A DNA stretch of 64,000 nucleotides from Ignavibacteria bacterium UBA2360 (GCA_002344125.1 DDTQ01000009.1:120192-184191), one strand, 5' to 3'; counted from the first letter of the stretch, positions 6,280 to 14,685 are shown. Program-made: numbers and translations. Notes: a model not told the origin generated them from the sequence alone.

Positions 6280-6690
6280 TTAATTTTTGTTCAATGAAGG
6301 AAATTCGTTGTGTGAGACTGATACATTGATCTTTGAACCGTACTTATCCTTTAGATACTCCGCGAGCTTTTCTGCGGAATAAACCGAGCGGTGCTGCCCC
6401 CCGGTGCAGCCGAAGCTGAACATCAGGTTTGTGAATTCCCTGTAAAGGTAATTATCCACCGCGGCGGATGAAATGGAAAATACATTCTTCAGGAACTCCT
6501 GCATTACTTCATTTTTATCAAGGAATTCTATTATAGCTGCATCTTTGCCTGTGAGTGATTTGAATGATTCTTCTCTGCCCGGATTATATACAAACCTGCA
6601 ATCGAACACAAAGCCGCCGCCATTGGAAGAACTATCCGCGGGAATGCCGCTCTTTTTATAGCTGAATGAATAGATATTTATGCTGAGCAA
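6280..6690 (-). CDS. Stand-alone RapZ C-terminal domain protein
   Basis: A 136-aa protein matching only the C-terminal domain of the RNase adapter RapZ (YvcJ family): FDCRFVYNPGRE near 29-40, then GCTGGQHRSV at 94-103, the hallmark of this domain. The N-terminal P-loop ATPase/GTPase domain is missing, and no upstream ORF encodes it. In E. coli the C-terminal domain binds small RNA and a sugar metabolite; in this lineage single-domain forms are known, with function undefined. TTG start. It may be cotranscribed with the downstream MFS gene. A tRNA-Gly gene on the same strand lies 26 bases upstream. Confidence 0.85.
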   Translation of the reverse strand: MLSINIYSFSYKKSGIPADSSSNGGGFVFDCRFVYNPGREESFKSLTGKDAAIIEFLDKNEVMQEFLKNVFSISSAAVDNYLYREFTNLMFSFGCTGGQHRSVYSAEKLAEYLKDKYGSKINVSVSHNEFPSLNKN

Positions 6691-6716
6691 TTACTTACAG
6701 GTCCTTTAACTTTTTG

Positions 6717-6788
6717 AGCGGGAGACGGGGATCGAACCCGCGACATTTTGCTTGGGAAGCAAACATTCTACCACTGAATTACTCCCGC
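6717..6788 (-). tRNA. tRNA-Gly (anticodon CCC)
   Basis: The minus strand folds as a cloverleaf: acceptor GCGGGAG/CTCCCGC, D arm with TTCAGTGGTAGAA, anticodon stem TTTGC/GCAAA with loop TTCCCAA giving anticodon CCC, T arm CGGGG-type stem with TTCGATC. The discriminator is T. No CCA is encoded. No clear hairpin terminator lies before the RapZ-like gene, so read-through into that gene is possible. Confidence 0.95.
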
Positions 6789-6932
6789 TTCTTTCTTTGA
6801 TTGTTCTGTTAACAAAAATACCAAAAAAATGCAACCTTTACAATTTATATTAATGTGTATTTGCTATAGCTTTAAAACAGTATTATTATTAATTTACGAT
6901 AACTTTATTTCCGTAATTAATATAAAAGCCGC

Positions 6933-7298
6933 ATGCCAAATAATAAGATTGCTGTAGTTGAAGATGAAGGAATTGTTGCTATGGATATCAGCAAGTGCCT
7001 TACATCCCTGGGGTACGAAGTAGTATTTGTATCTGATTCAGGCGAAAAAGTAATTGAGCTAATGAAAGAATCAGCCCCTGACCTTATCCTTATGGATGTT
7101 GAACTGAAAGGACAGCTAAACGGACTTGATACTGCAAGAATCATTAAAGAGAAATACGATGTGAGGGTTGTTTTCCTAACGGCATTTGAAGATGAAACTA
7201 CCCTTAACAGAATAGGTGAGCTAAGCCCTGATGGCTATCTTGTTAAGCCATTTGAAGATGAGCAGCTTGAGGGCACGTTGAAAAGAGTATTGAACTGA
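6933..7298 (+). CDS. Single-domain response regulator (CheY-like receiver)
   Basis: A 121-aa receiver domain with all phosphotransfer residues: acidic pair Glu10-Asp11, phospho-acceptor Asp55 (LILMDVELKG), Thr83 (FLTAFED) and Lys105 (VKPFE). There is no output domain, so it should act by protein-protein contact or as a phosphorelay intermediate. The MDISKCLTSLGYEV start resembles receivers found with hybrid or light/stress kinases of the PAS type. No kinase gene is adjacent; the nearest is 40 kb away. It converges with the Ycf48-like lipoprotein gene, one base between stop codons. Confidence 0.93.
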   Translation: MPNNKIAVVEDEGIVAMDISKCLTSLGYEVVFVSDSGEKVIELMKESAPDLILMDVELKGQLNGLDTARIIKEKYDVRVVFLTAFEDETTLNRIGELSPDGYLVKPFEDEQLEGTLKRVLN

Positions 7299-7299
7299 A

Positions 7300-8310
7300 C
7301 TAATCACCGCCCATATCTGAGTGAAGTATAGTGCCAAATTCACCAACTATCCAGCCGGAATTTCCGCCGTGGAAAAACACTTTCCTCAGGTAATTGACGG
7401 TGGGTGTAATTTTATTTGTGAAGGTATTGCCTCCGTCATAGGTCTTATATACCTTACCGTGATCTCCCGTTATTATTCCCTGGTTTTCATCAGTAAAGTA
7501 TATTGAAGATATCTCATCGGTTATTGGGGCAGTAAGCGAATCCCACACAACTCCCTTGTTCGTTGTCTTCAGCAATCTTCCGCGCTGTCCGCAAGTGTAG
7601 CCGGTTGTTTGATTTACGAAAAATATTGTTTTCAGGATGTTTGTTGTGTTTGATTGCTGGGGTGTCCACGATGTTCCGAAATCAGTGCTGTGCAATATTG
7701 CTCCAAGCTCTCCGCAAACAAAAGCTTCACCTGTGTTATTCGATGCTATTGAATACAGTGAGCCTGCAAAACCGGAAAATACATTCTGCCAGTTGTTCCC
7801 TCCATCTGTGGTCCGCAAAATTGTACCTGAAGTACCGCACGCCAAACCTGTTTGTGAGTTAAAGAATTTTACATCATAAAGTATGATTGAATTCAAAGTA
7901 TATTGCAGGGTCCACTCATCCCCAATATTCGTTGTTCTTAGTATAGTACCGGCAGAGCCTGACATGAATCCTGTTGTCGCGTTCATGAAATATATGCAGT
8001 TCATACTTGCAGCTGAAGAGCTTACCGGTTTTCTGAACCAGTTTACTCCGCCATTTGTGGTCTTAATAAGTTTGTTGGTATCATTGGGGAAAGAGTTGCC
8101 GCAGGCGAAGCCTGTCTGTTGATCAAGGAAGTACACACCCTTTAGATTGTTTGTTACGTTGCTGTTTTGCAGCATCCAGGATGAAGTTTCTTCAACCGGT
8201 GTTACAGGGTTCTCGCTTTCTTTACATCCTGAAATTACTGTAATTACCGCTGCAATTGCAAACAAAAGGTATTTACTGAATTTTAACGAACTTCCTGATA
8301 AATTTCTCAT
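7300..8310 (-). CDS. Lipoprotein with Ycf48/BNR-type beta-propeller repeats
   Basis: A 336-aa protein with a signal sequence and lipobox ending at Cys29 (VISGC), so a lipoprotein. The mature part is built from about six repeats of roughly 42 residues containing TTNGGxxW, TGFACG or TGxxxGxxGxxLRTT words, as in the Ycf48/photosystem II stability factor-like seven-bladed propellers. In this lineage such proteins are usually surface or periplasmic and not linked to photosynthesis. Function unknown; protein binding is inference. Divergent from the gene at 8461. Confidence 0.85.
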   Translation of the reverse strand: MRNLSGSSLKFSKYLLFAIAAVITVISGCKESENPVTPVEETSSWMLQNSNVTNNLKGVYFLDQQTGFACGNSFPNDTNKLIKTTNGGVNWFRKPVSSSAASMNCIYFMNATTGFMSGSAGTILRTTNIGDEWTLQYTLNSIILYDVKFFNSQTGLACGTSGTILRTTDGGNNWQNVFSGFAGSLYSIASNNTGEAFVCGELGAILHSTDFGTSWTPQQSNTTNILKTIFFVNQTTGYTCGQRGRLLKTTNKGVVWDSLTAPITDEISSIYFTDENQGIITGDHGKVYKTYDGGNTFTNKITPTVNYLRKVFFHGGNSGWIVGEFGTILHSDMGGD

Positions 8311-8386
8311 TATAGATTTGTAAATTAGCTATATTAGGCTAAATATTCAATTAATTAAGTTCTTTCATTTATTTAGAACCTACAGC

Positions 8387-8394
8387 TATCTTTG
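8387..8394 (+). promoter_or_regulatory. Putative -7 promoter box upstream of the calcium-loop protein
   Basis: TATCTTTG fits TAnnTTTG; TTTC lies 20 bases upstream in the -33 position. The box is about 66 bases before the ATG at 8461. Confidence 0.35.
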
Positions 8395-8460
8395 CTTGTT
8401 TAAATTAATAATAATAGATATATTTATAAAAATTTATAAATTTAATCATCAGGTAGAAAA

Positions 8461-8988
8461 ATGAAAAAATCAATTTTTGCAGGCTTTTTGATGTTGGTAA
8501 TTTTTAATTTCATTTCAGTTTCATTGGCTGATTCACCGCTAAAGACCTTTTCTAATGATGACATAAAAAAAATTACCGGGGCATACCTCGAAGGTAAACT
8601 GGATTTCGAGAATCCGGTTATGGTTGATGTTGATAAAGACGGAGATTTTGACGCGCTGAAGTTCAACGACGGAAAAGTATCCTATTATAAAAACGTGGGT
8701 ACTAATGAATCGCCTTCTTTCGTGCTTGAAAACGAAAATTACGAGACCTACAGCAGAACATTTTTTGTGGAACCAAAAATGCCATACCCGATCTTCTTTG
8801 CGGATAAAGACGGCGATGGTGATATGGACCTGTTTGTGATAAAGGACAAAAAATATAATGCGGCATCGCACAGCTACGAATATAAAGTCACAGGGGCTGA
8901 AAACTCCATGGATCTCAGTACAGGAACGCTCATAACTATTATCTTAGTGCTGGTTATTGTGCTACTTGTTCTTGCAATAATAAGGTAA
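8461..8988 (+). CDS. Secreted protein with FG-GAP-like calcium loops and a C-terminal membrane anchor
   Basis: A 175-aa protein: signal peptide about 1-23 (SVSLA cleavage), two Asp-rich loops DVDKDGDFD (56-64) and DKDGDGDMD (115-123) typical of FG-GAP/VCBS or dockerin-like calcium sites, and a strongly hydrophobic C-terminal helix (about 156-174) ending in a single Arg. The topology suggests a small extracytoplasmic domain tethered by its C-terminus. I do not recognise a named family. The two loops are each followed by A/DLK/F-type strands, as in one pair of propeller blades. It is followed by a strong terminator. Confidence 0.8.
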   Translation: MKKSIFAGFLMLVIFNFISVSLADSPLKTFSNDDIKKITGAYLEGKLDFENPVMVDVDKDGDFDALKFNDGKVSYYKNVGTNESPSFVLENENYETYSRTFFVEPKMPYPIFFADKDGDGDMDLFVIKDKKYNAASHSYEYKVTGAENSMDLSTGTLITIILVLVIVLLVLAIIR

Positions 8989-9010
8989 CTAAGGGCTGCA
9001 GATATTGAAA

Positions 9011-9038
9011 AAGGGAGCTTCCACGCGGATGCTCCCTT
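9011..9038. terminator. Bidirectional terminator between convergent genes
   Basis: The stem AAGGGAGC/GCTCCCTT, with an inner TCC/GGA extension, is followed by ctgttttttc on the plus strand and by TTTTT on the minus strand. It can therefore terminate both the gene ending at 8988 and the gene ending at 9057. Confidence 0.85.
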
Positions 9039-9056
9039 CTGTTTTTTCTGTTGATC

Positions 9057-9479
9057 TTAATCAATTATAAGCTTTGAACTTTCCCGTATTGAGCCGGCAG
9101 AAAGCACACAAGTAAAACTTCCTTTGCCTAAATTTTCCGAATTTATATTCAGCTCATATGTACCGGCAGAAAGATTGTTATATATATACGTTCTAACCAG
9201 ATTGTTTGATGTATCATATAGACCGATATTCACCATAGATACTGCCGGAAGATCAAATTTGATCAGGTTCTGTGATGCCTGGTATATTCTATACTCTTTT
9301 TCAATGGTAATCCTGCTTTCTATCCCTGCTATGGAGCCATCAGGAAAATTGACTTCCCTGAACTGCTGTGCAAATAGTATGTTCGCATTGGCAAACACGA
9401 ACAAGGCTGCCATCATTGCTATAGCTAATATAATATTAAATTTCTGTAACCTCTTGTTATTCATTTCTCTGTTTGACAT
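9057..9479 (-). CDS. Small secreted protein resembling a lone type IX sorting-domain fold
   Basis: The mature protein (about 110 aa after the signal sequence, cleavage near ILFAQ) is little more than the beta-sandwich seen in type IX C-terminal domains: VSMVNIGLYDTSNNLVRTYI, LSAGTYELNI and GKGSFTCVLSAG...KLIID. It lacks a cargo domain. The reading frame extends up to 9509, but the putative promoter (9522-9552) leaves almost no leader for that start, so I prefer the ATG at 9479 (MSNREMNNK) or the one 5 codons later. Function unknown; the family resemblance is by pattern only. Confidence 0.7.
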   Translation of the reverse strand: MSNREMNNKRLQKFNIILAIAMMAALFVFANANILFAQQFREVNFPDGSIAGIESRITIEKEYRIYQASQNLIKFDLPAVSMVNIGLYDTSNNLVRTYIYNNLSAGTYELNINSENLGKGSFTCVLSAGSIRESSKLIID

Positions 9480-9521
9480 GTTATTGATTGAGATTAAATT
9501 ATATACCAATAAATAGTTACA

Positions 9522-9552
9522 TAAAATTATGATGTATATGACCTTATATCAA
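9522..9552 (-). promoter_or_regulatory. Putative promoter of the small secreted protein gene
   Basis: On the minus strand TTG is followed after 20 bases by TAATTTTA, a near match to TTTG-N19/20-TAnnTTTG. Transcription would begin close to 9515, which argues for the internal start codon at 9479. Confidence 0.4.
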
Positions 9553-9604
9553 TCCCTGTTAAAGGGTATAAAATCTGTAAACCGCTAATTCTTATCAAAT
9601 TTCA

Positions 9605-9635
9605 TTGAGAATACGGCTAAAAATTGATATATTTG
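9605..9635 (+). promoter_or_regulatory. Putative Bacteroidetes-type promoter of proS
   Basis: ATTG (TTG at 9605-9607) is followed after 20 bases by TATATTTG (9628-9635), the best promoter match in the window. The ATG of proS is 22 bases downstream, so the leader is very short. Confidence 0.55.
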
Positions 9636-9656
9636 CTTTAAACTATCAATTTGTAA

Positions 9657-11381
9657 ATGAAATTCAGCCAATATTTTCTTCCGACGCTTAAAGAAGTACC
9701 CTCTGATTCCGTAATTCCGTCTCATATTTTAATGGTGAGGGCGGGAATGATAAGGCAGTTAACTTCCGGAGTATATTCATACCTTCCGCTTGGATTGCGG
9801 GTATTCAAAAAAGTTGAAAAAGTGGTCAGAGAAGAAATGAACGCAATAGGCGGCTGTGAGTTTTATTTACCGGCGCTTTCGCCCAATGAATTATGGGCTG
9901 AAACAGGCAGACTTGAAGATTATGGCGATGATATCTTCAGGATCAAAAACAGAGAGCTTGTCCTGGCTCCAACACACGAAGAAGTATTTACATCATTAGC
10001 TAAACCAAACCTGATATCCTATAAACACCTTCCGCAAATTTGGTATCAGATCCAGACAAAATTCCGCAACGAGCCGCGTCCGCGCGGCGGCGTGCTGAGA
10101 GGCAGGCAGTTCACAATGAAGGATGCTTATTCCTTCGATGCAACTTGGGAAGGGCTTGATGAATCATACCAAAAACACGCGCAGGCTTACCGTAATATTT
10201 TCACCAGGTGCGGTCTTAAATTCTTTACAGTTTCAGCCTTCAGCGGAGCAATGGGAGGAAGTGAATCAGAAGAGTTTATGGTTGAAGCGGATTCAGGCGA
10301 AGATACGGTAGTTGTAAGTAATGATAGCACTTACGCCTCAAACATTGAAGTAGCTTCTTCGTTGACAGTTAGAGTTGAAAGAAAAAATTCCGGTTTACCC
10401 ACTGAAGAATTCCACACTCCAAATATTAAAAGTATTGATGAACTTGCAGGGTTTTTGAGTTTAACCGATCGTTCCAGGCTTGCGAAATCCAGATTGTTTG
10501 TAATACCTGCAAAAGATAACCGTAAAAAAGACGAATATGTGCTCGCACTTGTTTGCGGCGATGATGAATTCAGCGAAACCAAGCTTGCCGGTATTTTCCC
10601 CGGTATCAGACCCGGACACCCTGAAGAACTTATGGAAATTGCAGGTGCTGATGCAGGTTCAATAGGACCCCTGAATTTCAAAAATAAAGATGTAAAATTC
10701 GCTGCCGATCTCAGGCTTGAAGATGCTGATGAACTTATCAGCGGTGCATGCAGGAATGATTACCACATGAAGAATATCGATCTTAAACGCGATGTGCCCG
10801 GGATTAAGTACTATGACCTGAGACAGGTAAAAGATGGCGAAAAGACATCTGACGGTAAATCTATGTTAAGAATGACCAAAGCAATTGAAGTAGGACATAT
10901 TTTTAAACTTGGAACAAGGTATGCCGAGGCATTGGGCGCAAAGTACCTGGATGTTAACGGTAAAGAAAATGTCATAATTATGGGAAGTTATGGTATTGGT
11001 ATCGAACGTATTGCAGCCGCATATATAGAACAGAACCATGATAAGGATGGAATTGTATGGAGCGGGGAGCTTGCTCCTTTTAAGATCCACCTTGTTAGTG
11101 TAAACAAAAAAGCTGATGCTGTTAAAGAAGCCGCGGAAAAGTTATATAATGAACTTACCGCAAAAGGTTATGAAGTATTGTTTGATGACAGGGATGATAT
11201 AAGTCCCGGTGTGAAGTTTAAGGATGCTGATCTCATAGGTATTCCTTTGCAGCTTGTTGTAAGCGAAAAGAACATGAAAAATAATGAAATTGAGGTGAAA
11301 TTCCGTAAAACGGGTGAGCGGATAAAAGTTAATTTCCCTGAAATTCTTGAAAAACTTCCCGGGTTAGTGGAAAACTTATAA
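9657..11381 (+). CDS. proS: Prolyl-tRNA synthetase (bacterial type)
   Basis: A 574-aa class II aminoacyl-tRNA synthetase that charges tRNA-Pro with proline in the cytoplasm. Class II motifs are visible: motif 2 region KFRNEPRPRGGVLRGRQFTMKDAYSFD (cited in parts) near 140-165 and motif 3 GSYGIGIERI near 440-450. The roughly 180-residue insertion between motifs 2 and 3 (about 225-405) is the editing domain that removes mischarged alanine, which marks the bacterial ProRS form. The C-terminal anticodon-binding domain starts near 470 (FKIHLVSVNKK). Length is normal for the family. The ATG start is followed at once by the family's typical FLPTLKEVP segment. Confidence 0.97.
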   Translation: MKFSQYFLPTLKEVPSDSVIPSHILMVRAGMIRQLTSGVYSYLPLGLRVFKKVEKVVREEMNAIGGCEFYLPALSPNELWAETGRLEDYGDDIFRIKNRELVLAPTHEEVFTSLAKPNLISYKHLPQIWYQIQTKFRNEPRPRGGVLRGRQFTMKDAYSFDATWEGLDESYQKHAQAYRNIFTRCGLKFFTVSAFSGAMGGSESEEFMVEADSGEDTVVVSNDSTYASNIEVASSLTVRVERKNSGLPTEEFHTPNIKSIDELAGFLSLTDRSRLAKSRLFVIPAKDNRKKDEYVLALVCGDDEFSETKLAGIFPGIRPGHPEELMEIAGADAGSIGPLNFKNKDVKFAADLRLEDADELISGACRNDYHMKNIDLKRDVPGIKYYDLRQVKDGEKTSDGKSMLRMTKAIEVGHIFKLGTRYAEALGAKYLDVNGKENVIIMGSYGIGIERIAAAYIEQNHDKDGIVWSGELAPFKIHLVSVNKKADAVKEAAEKLYNELTAKGYEVLFDDRDDISPGVKFKDADLIGIPLQLVVSEKNMKNNEIEVKFRKTGERIKVNFPEILEKLPGLVENL

Positions 11382-11497
11382 TATTGCTAATTATCCAAAA
11401 AATTGTAATTTTTACATAACAATTCATTAATCTAATCTACCGGGTCAATTCTATAGCAAAAGTTTATACCATTCTATTTTAAACTAAACTGAATTTT

Positions 11498-13072
11498 TTG
11501 GGCTTAACTATAACAAACAGGCAGCTGTTTACTTTCGGGCTTGTTATATTTGTGATTGGAGCTGTTTTCGGCAGCGTCAGTCTTACATACCCGTTTGGAA
11601 GAGATCAGGCTATTTATGCTTACGCAGGAAAGCTGCTGCTTGAAGGCAAAATGAACTACCTTCATGTGTTTGATCTTAAACCGCCGGGAATTCACTTCTT
11701 ATTTTCCTTTATTCAGGCTGTATTTGGTGAATCAATGTTTAGCGCCAGGATATTTGATATTTTATGGCAGTCTTTGACGGCATTTATTATCTCAGTTATT
11801 TCATACAGGCTTACAGCCGGTAAATTCCTTTCTCTGTTTTCATCATTTTTATATTTATTCCTGTATTACCGCCAGGATTACTGGCATACTTTGCAGTCTG
11901 ATGGTTCGCTGAACCTGCTGTTTGCTGCATCTGTTCTGTTGCTGCTTGCCAGCTATGAGAGCCATTCTTTTCCGAAAATTTTCTTGGCGGGAGTATTATT
12001 TGCATCTGCCCTGATATTTAAATACACCGTTATTACATTCCTGCCTTTGTTGATTATTCTATTTATTACTGATAAAAAAATACTGTTCACCTTACGCATA
12101 AAGAACTTAGTTATTTATTTACTTGGAGTTCTTGTTACCGGATCAGTTATCGGGCTTGTTTACTATTTCAGCGGCGCATTGGATGCGTTTTACGATATCC
12201 AGTTCGTGCAAACACCATTATACACTGCTATCGCATACGAAACGGAAACACAGGGGTATATTTCCGCGCAAATAATTAAATTGTTCTTTTACTCCGCTTA
12301 TTCTCCTTTAATAGTACTATCGGTATTAGCGTTAATATTCACAGCAGTTAAGAAAAAGTTCGATTTTAAAAATCTGCTTATCTTTGCGTGGATTCTTTCA
12401 TCGTTATTCAGTCTCATGATCCAATGGAAGTTTTATTACTACCATTTCCTTGTGATAATTCCGGCGCTTTCAATTGGCTGTGTTTACGGACTTTCTTTAA
12501 TAAAAGGTATTTTTATAAACAGGAAGCTGCTATACAGGTTTATTTTGTTGTTATTTATTGCGGGTACAACTGCATTTGCCTTCAAGCCTTATGTTGGAAA
12601 TTACGAAACTCTCATCAGTTATTTATCAGGCAAAGAAGATCTGAAAAGTGTTTACATAAAAAACGGTTTTACCAGTGATTCCGTTTTCATGATCAGCAAG
12701 ACTTTCAAAGCAGTTGATATAGTTCAACAAAATACTTCACCCGGTGACGGAATATTTGTATGGGGATTTGATCCGCTTACTTACTATCTTTCAGATAGAG
12801 AATGCGTTTCCAGGTTTATCTATAATTTCCCGTTGTTGTGGAAAGGTGAAAACGCGGTATTCAGAAGAGAGTTCATGGATGAAGTACGGAATAACGAACC
12901 TAAACTGATAATTGTAGCGGCGAATGACCCGTTATATTTTATTTCTGGTTACGATGAAGATTCCAAACAGCTTATTAAACGCTTTCCGGAGTTTAATGAT
13001 TTTCTGGCCGCAAAATATGATTATAAAACCACGGCTGATGATTATGAAATATATGAATTGAAGAAATGGTAA
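11498..13072 (+). CDS. Membrane glycosyltransferase, GT39/ArnT-like (GT-C fold)
   Basis: A 524-aa integral membrane protein with about eleven hydrophobic segments and the GT-C pattern of dolichyl- or polyprenyl-phosphate-sugar-dependent transferases: GRDQAIYAYAGKLLLEG in the first extracytoplasmic loop, with the Asp expected to be catalytic, then DLKPPGIHFLFS. A soluble C-terminal part contains VWGFDPLTYYLSDRECVSRF, common in this family. It probably transfers a sugar from a polyprenyl phosphate carrier to lipid or protein; the donor may be made by the polyprenol-phosphate-mannose synthase at 35516 (inference). TTG start; overlaps maf by 7 bases. Confidence 0.82.
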   Translation: MGLTITNRQLFTFGLVIFVIGAVFGSVSLTYPFGRDQAIYAYAGKLLLEGKMNYLHVFDLKPPGIHFLFSFIQAVFGESMFSARIFDILWQSLTAFIISVISYRLTAGKFLSLFSSFLYLFLYYRQDYWHTLQSDGSLNLLFAASVLLLLASYESHSFPKIFLAGVLFASALIFKYTVITFLPLLIILFITDKKILFTLRIKNLVIYLLGVLVTGSVIGLVYYFSGALDAFYDIQFVQTPLYTAIAYETETQGYISAQIIKLFFYSAYSPLIVLSVLALIFTAVKKKFDFKNLLIFAWILSSLFSLMIQWKFYYYHFLVIIPALSIGCVYGLSLIKGIFINRKLLYRFILLLFIAGTTAFAFKPYVGNYETLISYLSGKEDLKSVYIKNGFTSDSVFMISKTFKAVDIVQQNTSPGDGIFVWGFDPLTYYLSDRECVSRFIYNFPLLWKGENAVFRREFMDEVRNNEPKLIIVAANDPLYFISGYDEDSKQLIKRFPEFNDFLAAKYDYKTTADDYEIYELKKW

Positions 13073-13677
13073 CCAAAAAACTTAAGAATAAACGGATTAT
13101 TTTGGCATCAGGCTCGCCAAGGCGAAAATTGCTGTTAAACGCATTATTAAAGAATTTTGGATTGAAGTTTGATGTAATTCAGGCTAATATTGTTGAATAT
13201 ATACCTGAAAAAGTCCAAAATTATGGCAATTTTGCGGCTAATTTGGCGGAATTAAAAGCGCTCGAAGTAGCCTGCCGAAAAAACGGCATAATAATTGCCG
13301 CTGATACCATAGTGGTTTATCAGGGAAAGGTTTTAGGTAAACCTGTAAATGAAAAAGATGCTTTCAAAATGCTGAAGACGCTGAGCGGTAATGAACACAA
13401 AGTCTATACCGGCCTCGTGATATTTGATACAGAATCTGAAAGTATGTATAAGACCTACGAAGTTACAAAAGTAAAGTTCAGAAAGATCGCGGATAGAGAA
13501 ATAAAATTTTATATAAAGGGTGGTTCGCCAATGGATAAAGCCGGCTCTTATGGTATTCAGGATGACCTTGGCAGCACCTTTGTGCAAAAAATAAACGGTG
13601 ATTATTTTAATGTAGTAGGCTTACCGCTTTTCAGGTTGTATGAAGGCTTAAGCAAGTTTGTTAAATTGATGAATTGA
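13066..13677 (+). CDS. maf: Maf family nucleoside triphosphate pyrophosphatase
   Basis: A 203-aa protein of the Maf/HAM1-like house-cleaning family, which hydrolyses non-canonical or excess dTTP/UTP to monophosphates. Visible motifs: RIILASGSPRRKLLL (10-24), the acidic site IIAADTIV, GKVLGKP, and SGNEHKVYTG. GSYGIQDDLGSTFVQKINGDYFNVVGLP at the C-terminus is also diagnostic. The N-terminal extension MVTKKLKNK is short. The ATG overlaps the 3' end of the GT39-like gene, which shows translational coupling. Confidence 0.94.
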   Translation: MVTKKLKNKRIILASGSPRRKLLLNALLKNFGLKFDVIQANIVEYIPEKVQNYGNFAANLAELKALEVACRKNGIIIAADTIVVYQGKVLGKPVNEKDAFKMLKTLSGNEHKVYTGLVIFDTESESMYKTYEVTKVKFRKIADREIKFYIKGGSPMDKAGSYGIQDDLGSTFVQKINGDYFNVVGLPLFRLYEGLSKFVKLMN

Positions 13678-13696
13678 TGTTATAATGAATATCTGA

Positions 13697-14671
13697 TTGT
13701 ACCAGAAATATAAGAAAAAGATAATATTTTCAGTTGTGCTTGGGGCTGTAGTGTTCCTTGGACTCAGCATTTATGCTAACTTTGATGAACTGCTCGAAGC
13801 TTTTGCTTTGTATAACTGGCTGATGTTTCCTGTAATTTTGCTGCTTTCTTTATGCAATTATGGTGTCAGGTTTCTGAGGTGGGAGTACTATACAAAAGTT
13901 CTTGATATCAAAGTTGAACGTAAACTTAGTTTTCTGATATTTTTATCGTCTTTTATCATGTCAGTTACCCCGGGAAAGATAGGGGAAGTATTCAAATCTT
14001 ACCTTTTGAAAGAGCAAAATGGTACACCGGTAAGCAAGAGTGCGCCAATCGTTTTCGCGGAAAGAATTACGGATTTTTTATCATTGGTTATGCTGAGTCT
14101 TGCCGGGGCATTGATGTTTGGGTACGGCACAAATCTCATTATTGGTTTTGGAGTATTTTTCGTAATTTTGGTGTTTATAATCAGTAATAAAAAGCTATCG
14201 TATGCCATAATTGGCATGCTGGAAAAATTCAAATTTATTGCGAAAATATCGCATAAATTGCATACTGCCTACGATAGTATCTATCAAATGGTAAAATTTA
14301 AGGAATTAATAATAACCATTATTTTAAGTATTTTTGCGTGGGCATTTGAATGTTTGAGCTTCTATCTGGTCATTAACGGATTTAATGTGATGGGAGCTCC
14401 GCATATTGATATTTTTATTGCTACGTTCATTTATGGATTTGCGACAATTGCAGGCGCTGTGACAATGCTTCCGGGTGGACTCGGTGCAACGGATGCCAGT
14501 ATGACAGGTCTGCTGGTTTTGCTTGCGATCCCAAAGAGTGTTTCTGTAGCCGCCACTTTAATAATCAGAGCGGCAACATTATGGTTTGCGGTAATTGTGG
14601 GAATTGTCGCAGTCATGTTTTACCAGAAAATATCCCATAAAAACATTAATGAAATTGTTCTGGAATCTTAG
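13697..14671 (+). CDS. Lysylphosphatidylglycerol synthase TM-region/UPF0104 family membrane protein
   Basis: A 324-aa membrane protein with about eight hydrophobic helices and the family pattern: RFLRWEYYTKVL near 56-67, SFIMSVTPGKIGEVFKSYLL near 90-109, VFAERITDFLSLV, and a late AGAVTMLPGGLGATDASMTGLL segment. It corresponds to the flippase-like membrane part of MprF without the soluble aminoacyl-transferase domain. Members are often found with surface polysaccharide or lipid genes; the substrate is unknown. TTG start 19 bases after maf. Confidence 0.87.
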   Translation: MYQKYKKKIIFSVVLGAVVFLGLSIYANFDELLEAFALYNWLMFPVILLLSLCNYGVRFLRWEYYTKVLDIKVERKLSFLIFLSSFIMSVTPGKIGEVFKSYLLKEQNGTPVSKSAPIVFAERITDFLSLVMLSLAGALMFGYGTNLIIGFGVFFVILVFIISNKKLSYAIIGMLEKFKFIAKISHKLHTAYDSIYQMVKFKELIITIILSIFAWAFECLSFYLVINGFNVMGAPHIDIFIATFIYGFATIAGAVTMLPGGLGATDASMTGLLVLLAIPKSVSVAATLIIRAATLWFAVIVGIVAVMFYQKISHKNINEIVLES

Positions 14672-14685
14672 ATATTAAAACAGTC

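Noticed and set aside
6933..7298. Response regulator as the partner of the 46770 kinase
   Set aside because: Nothing in the sequence links them over 40 kb; kept only as a candidate to test.
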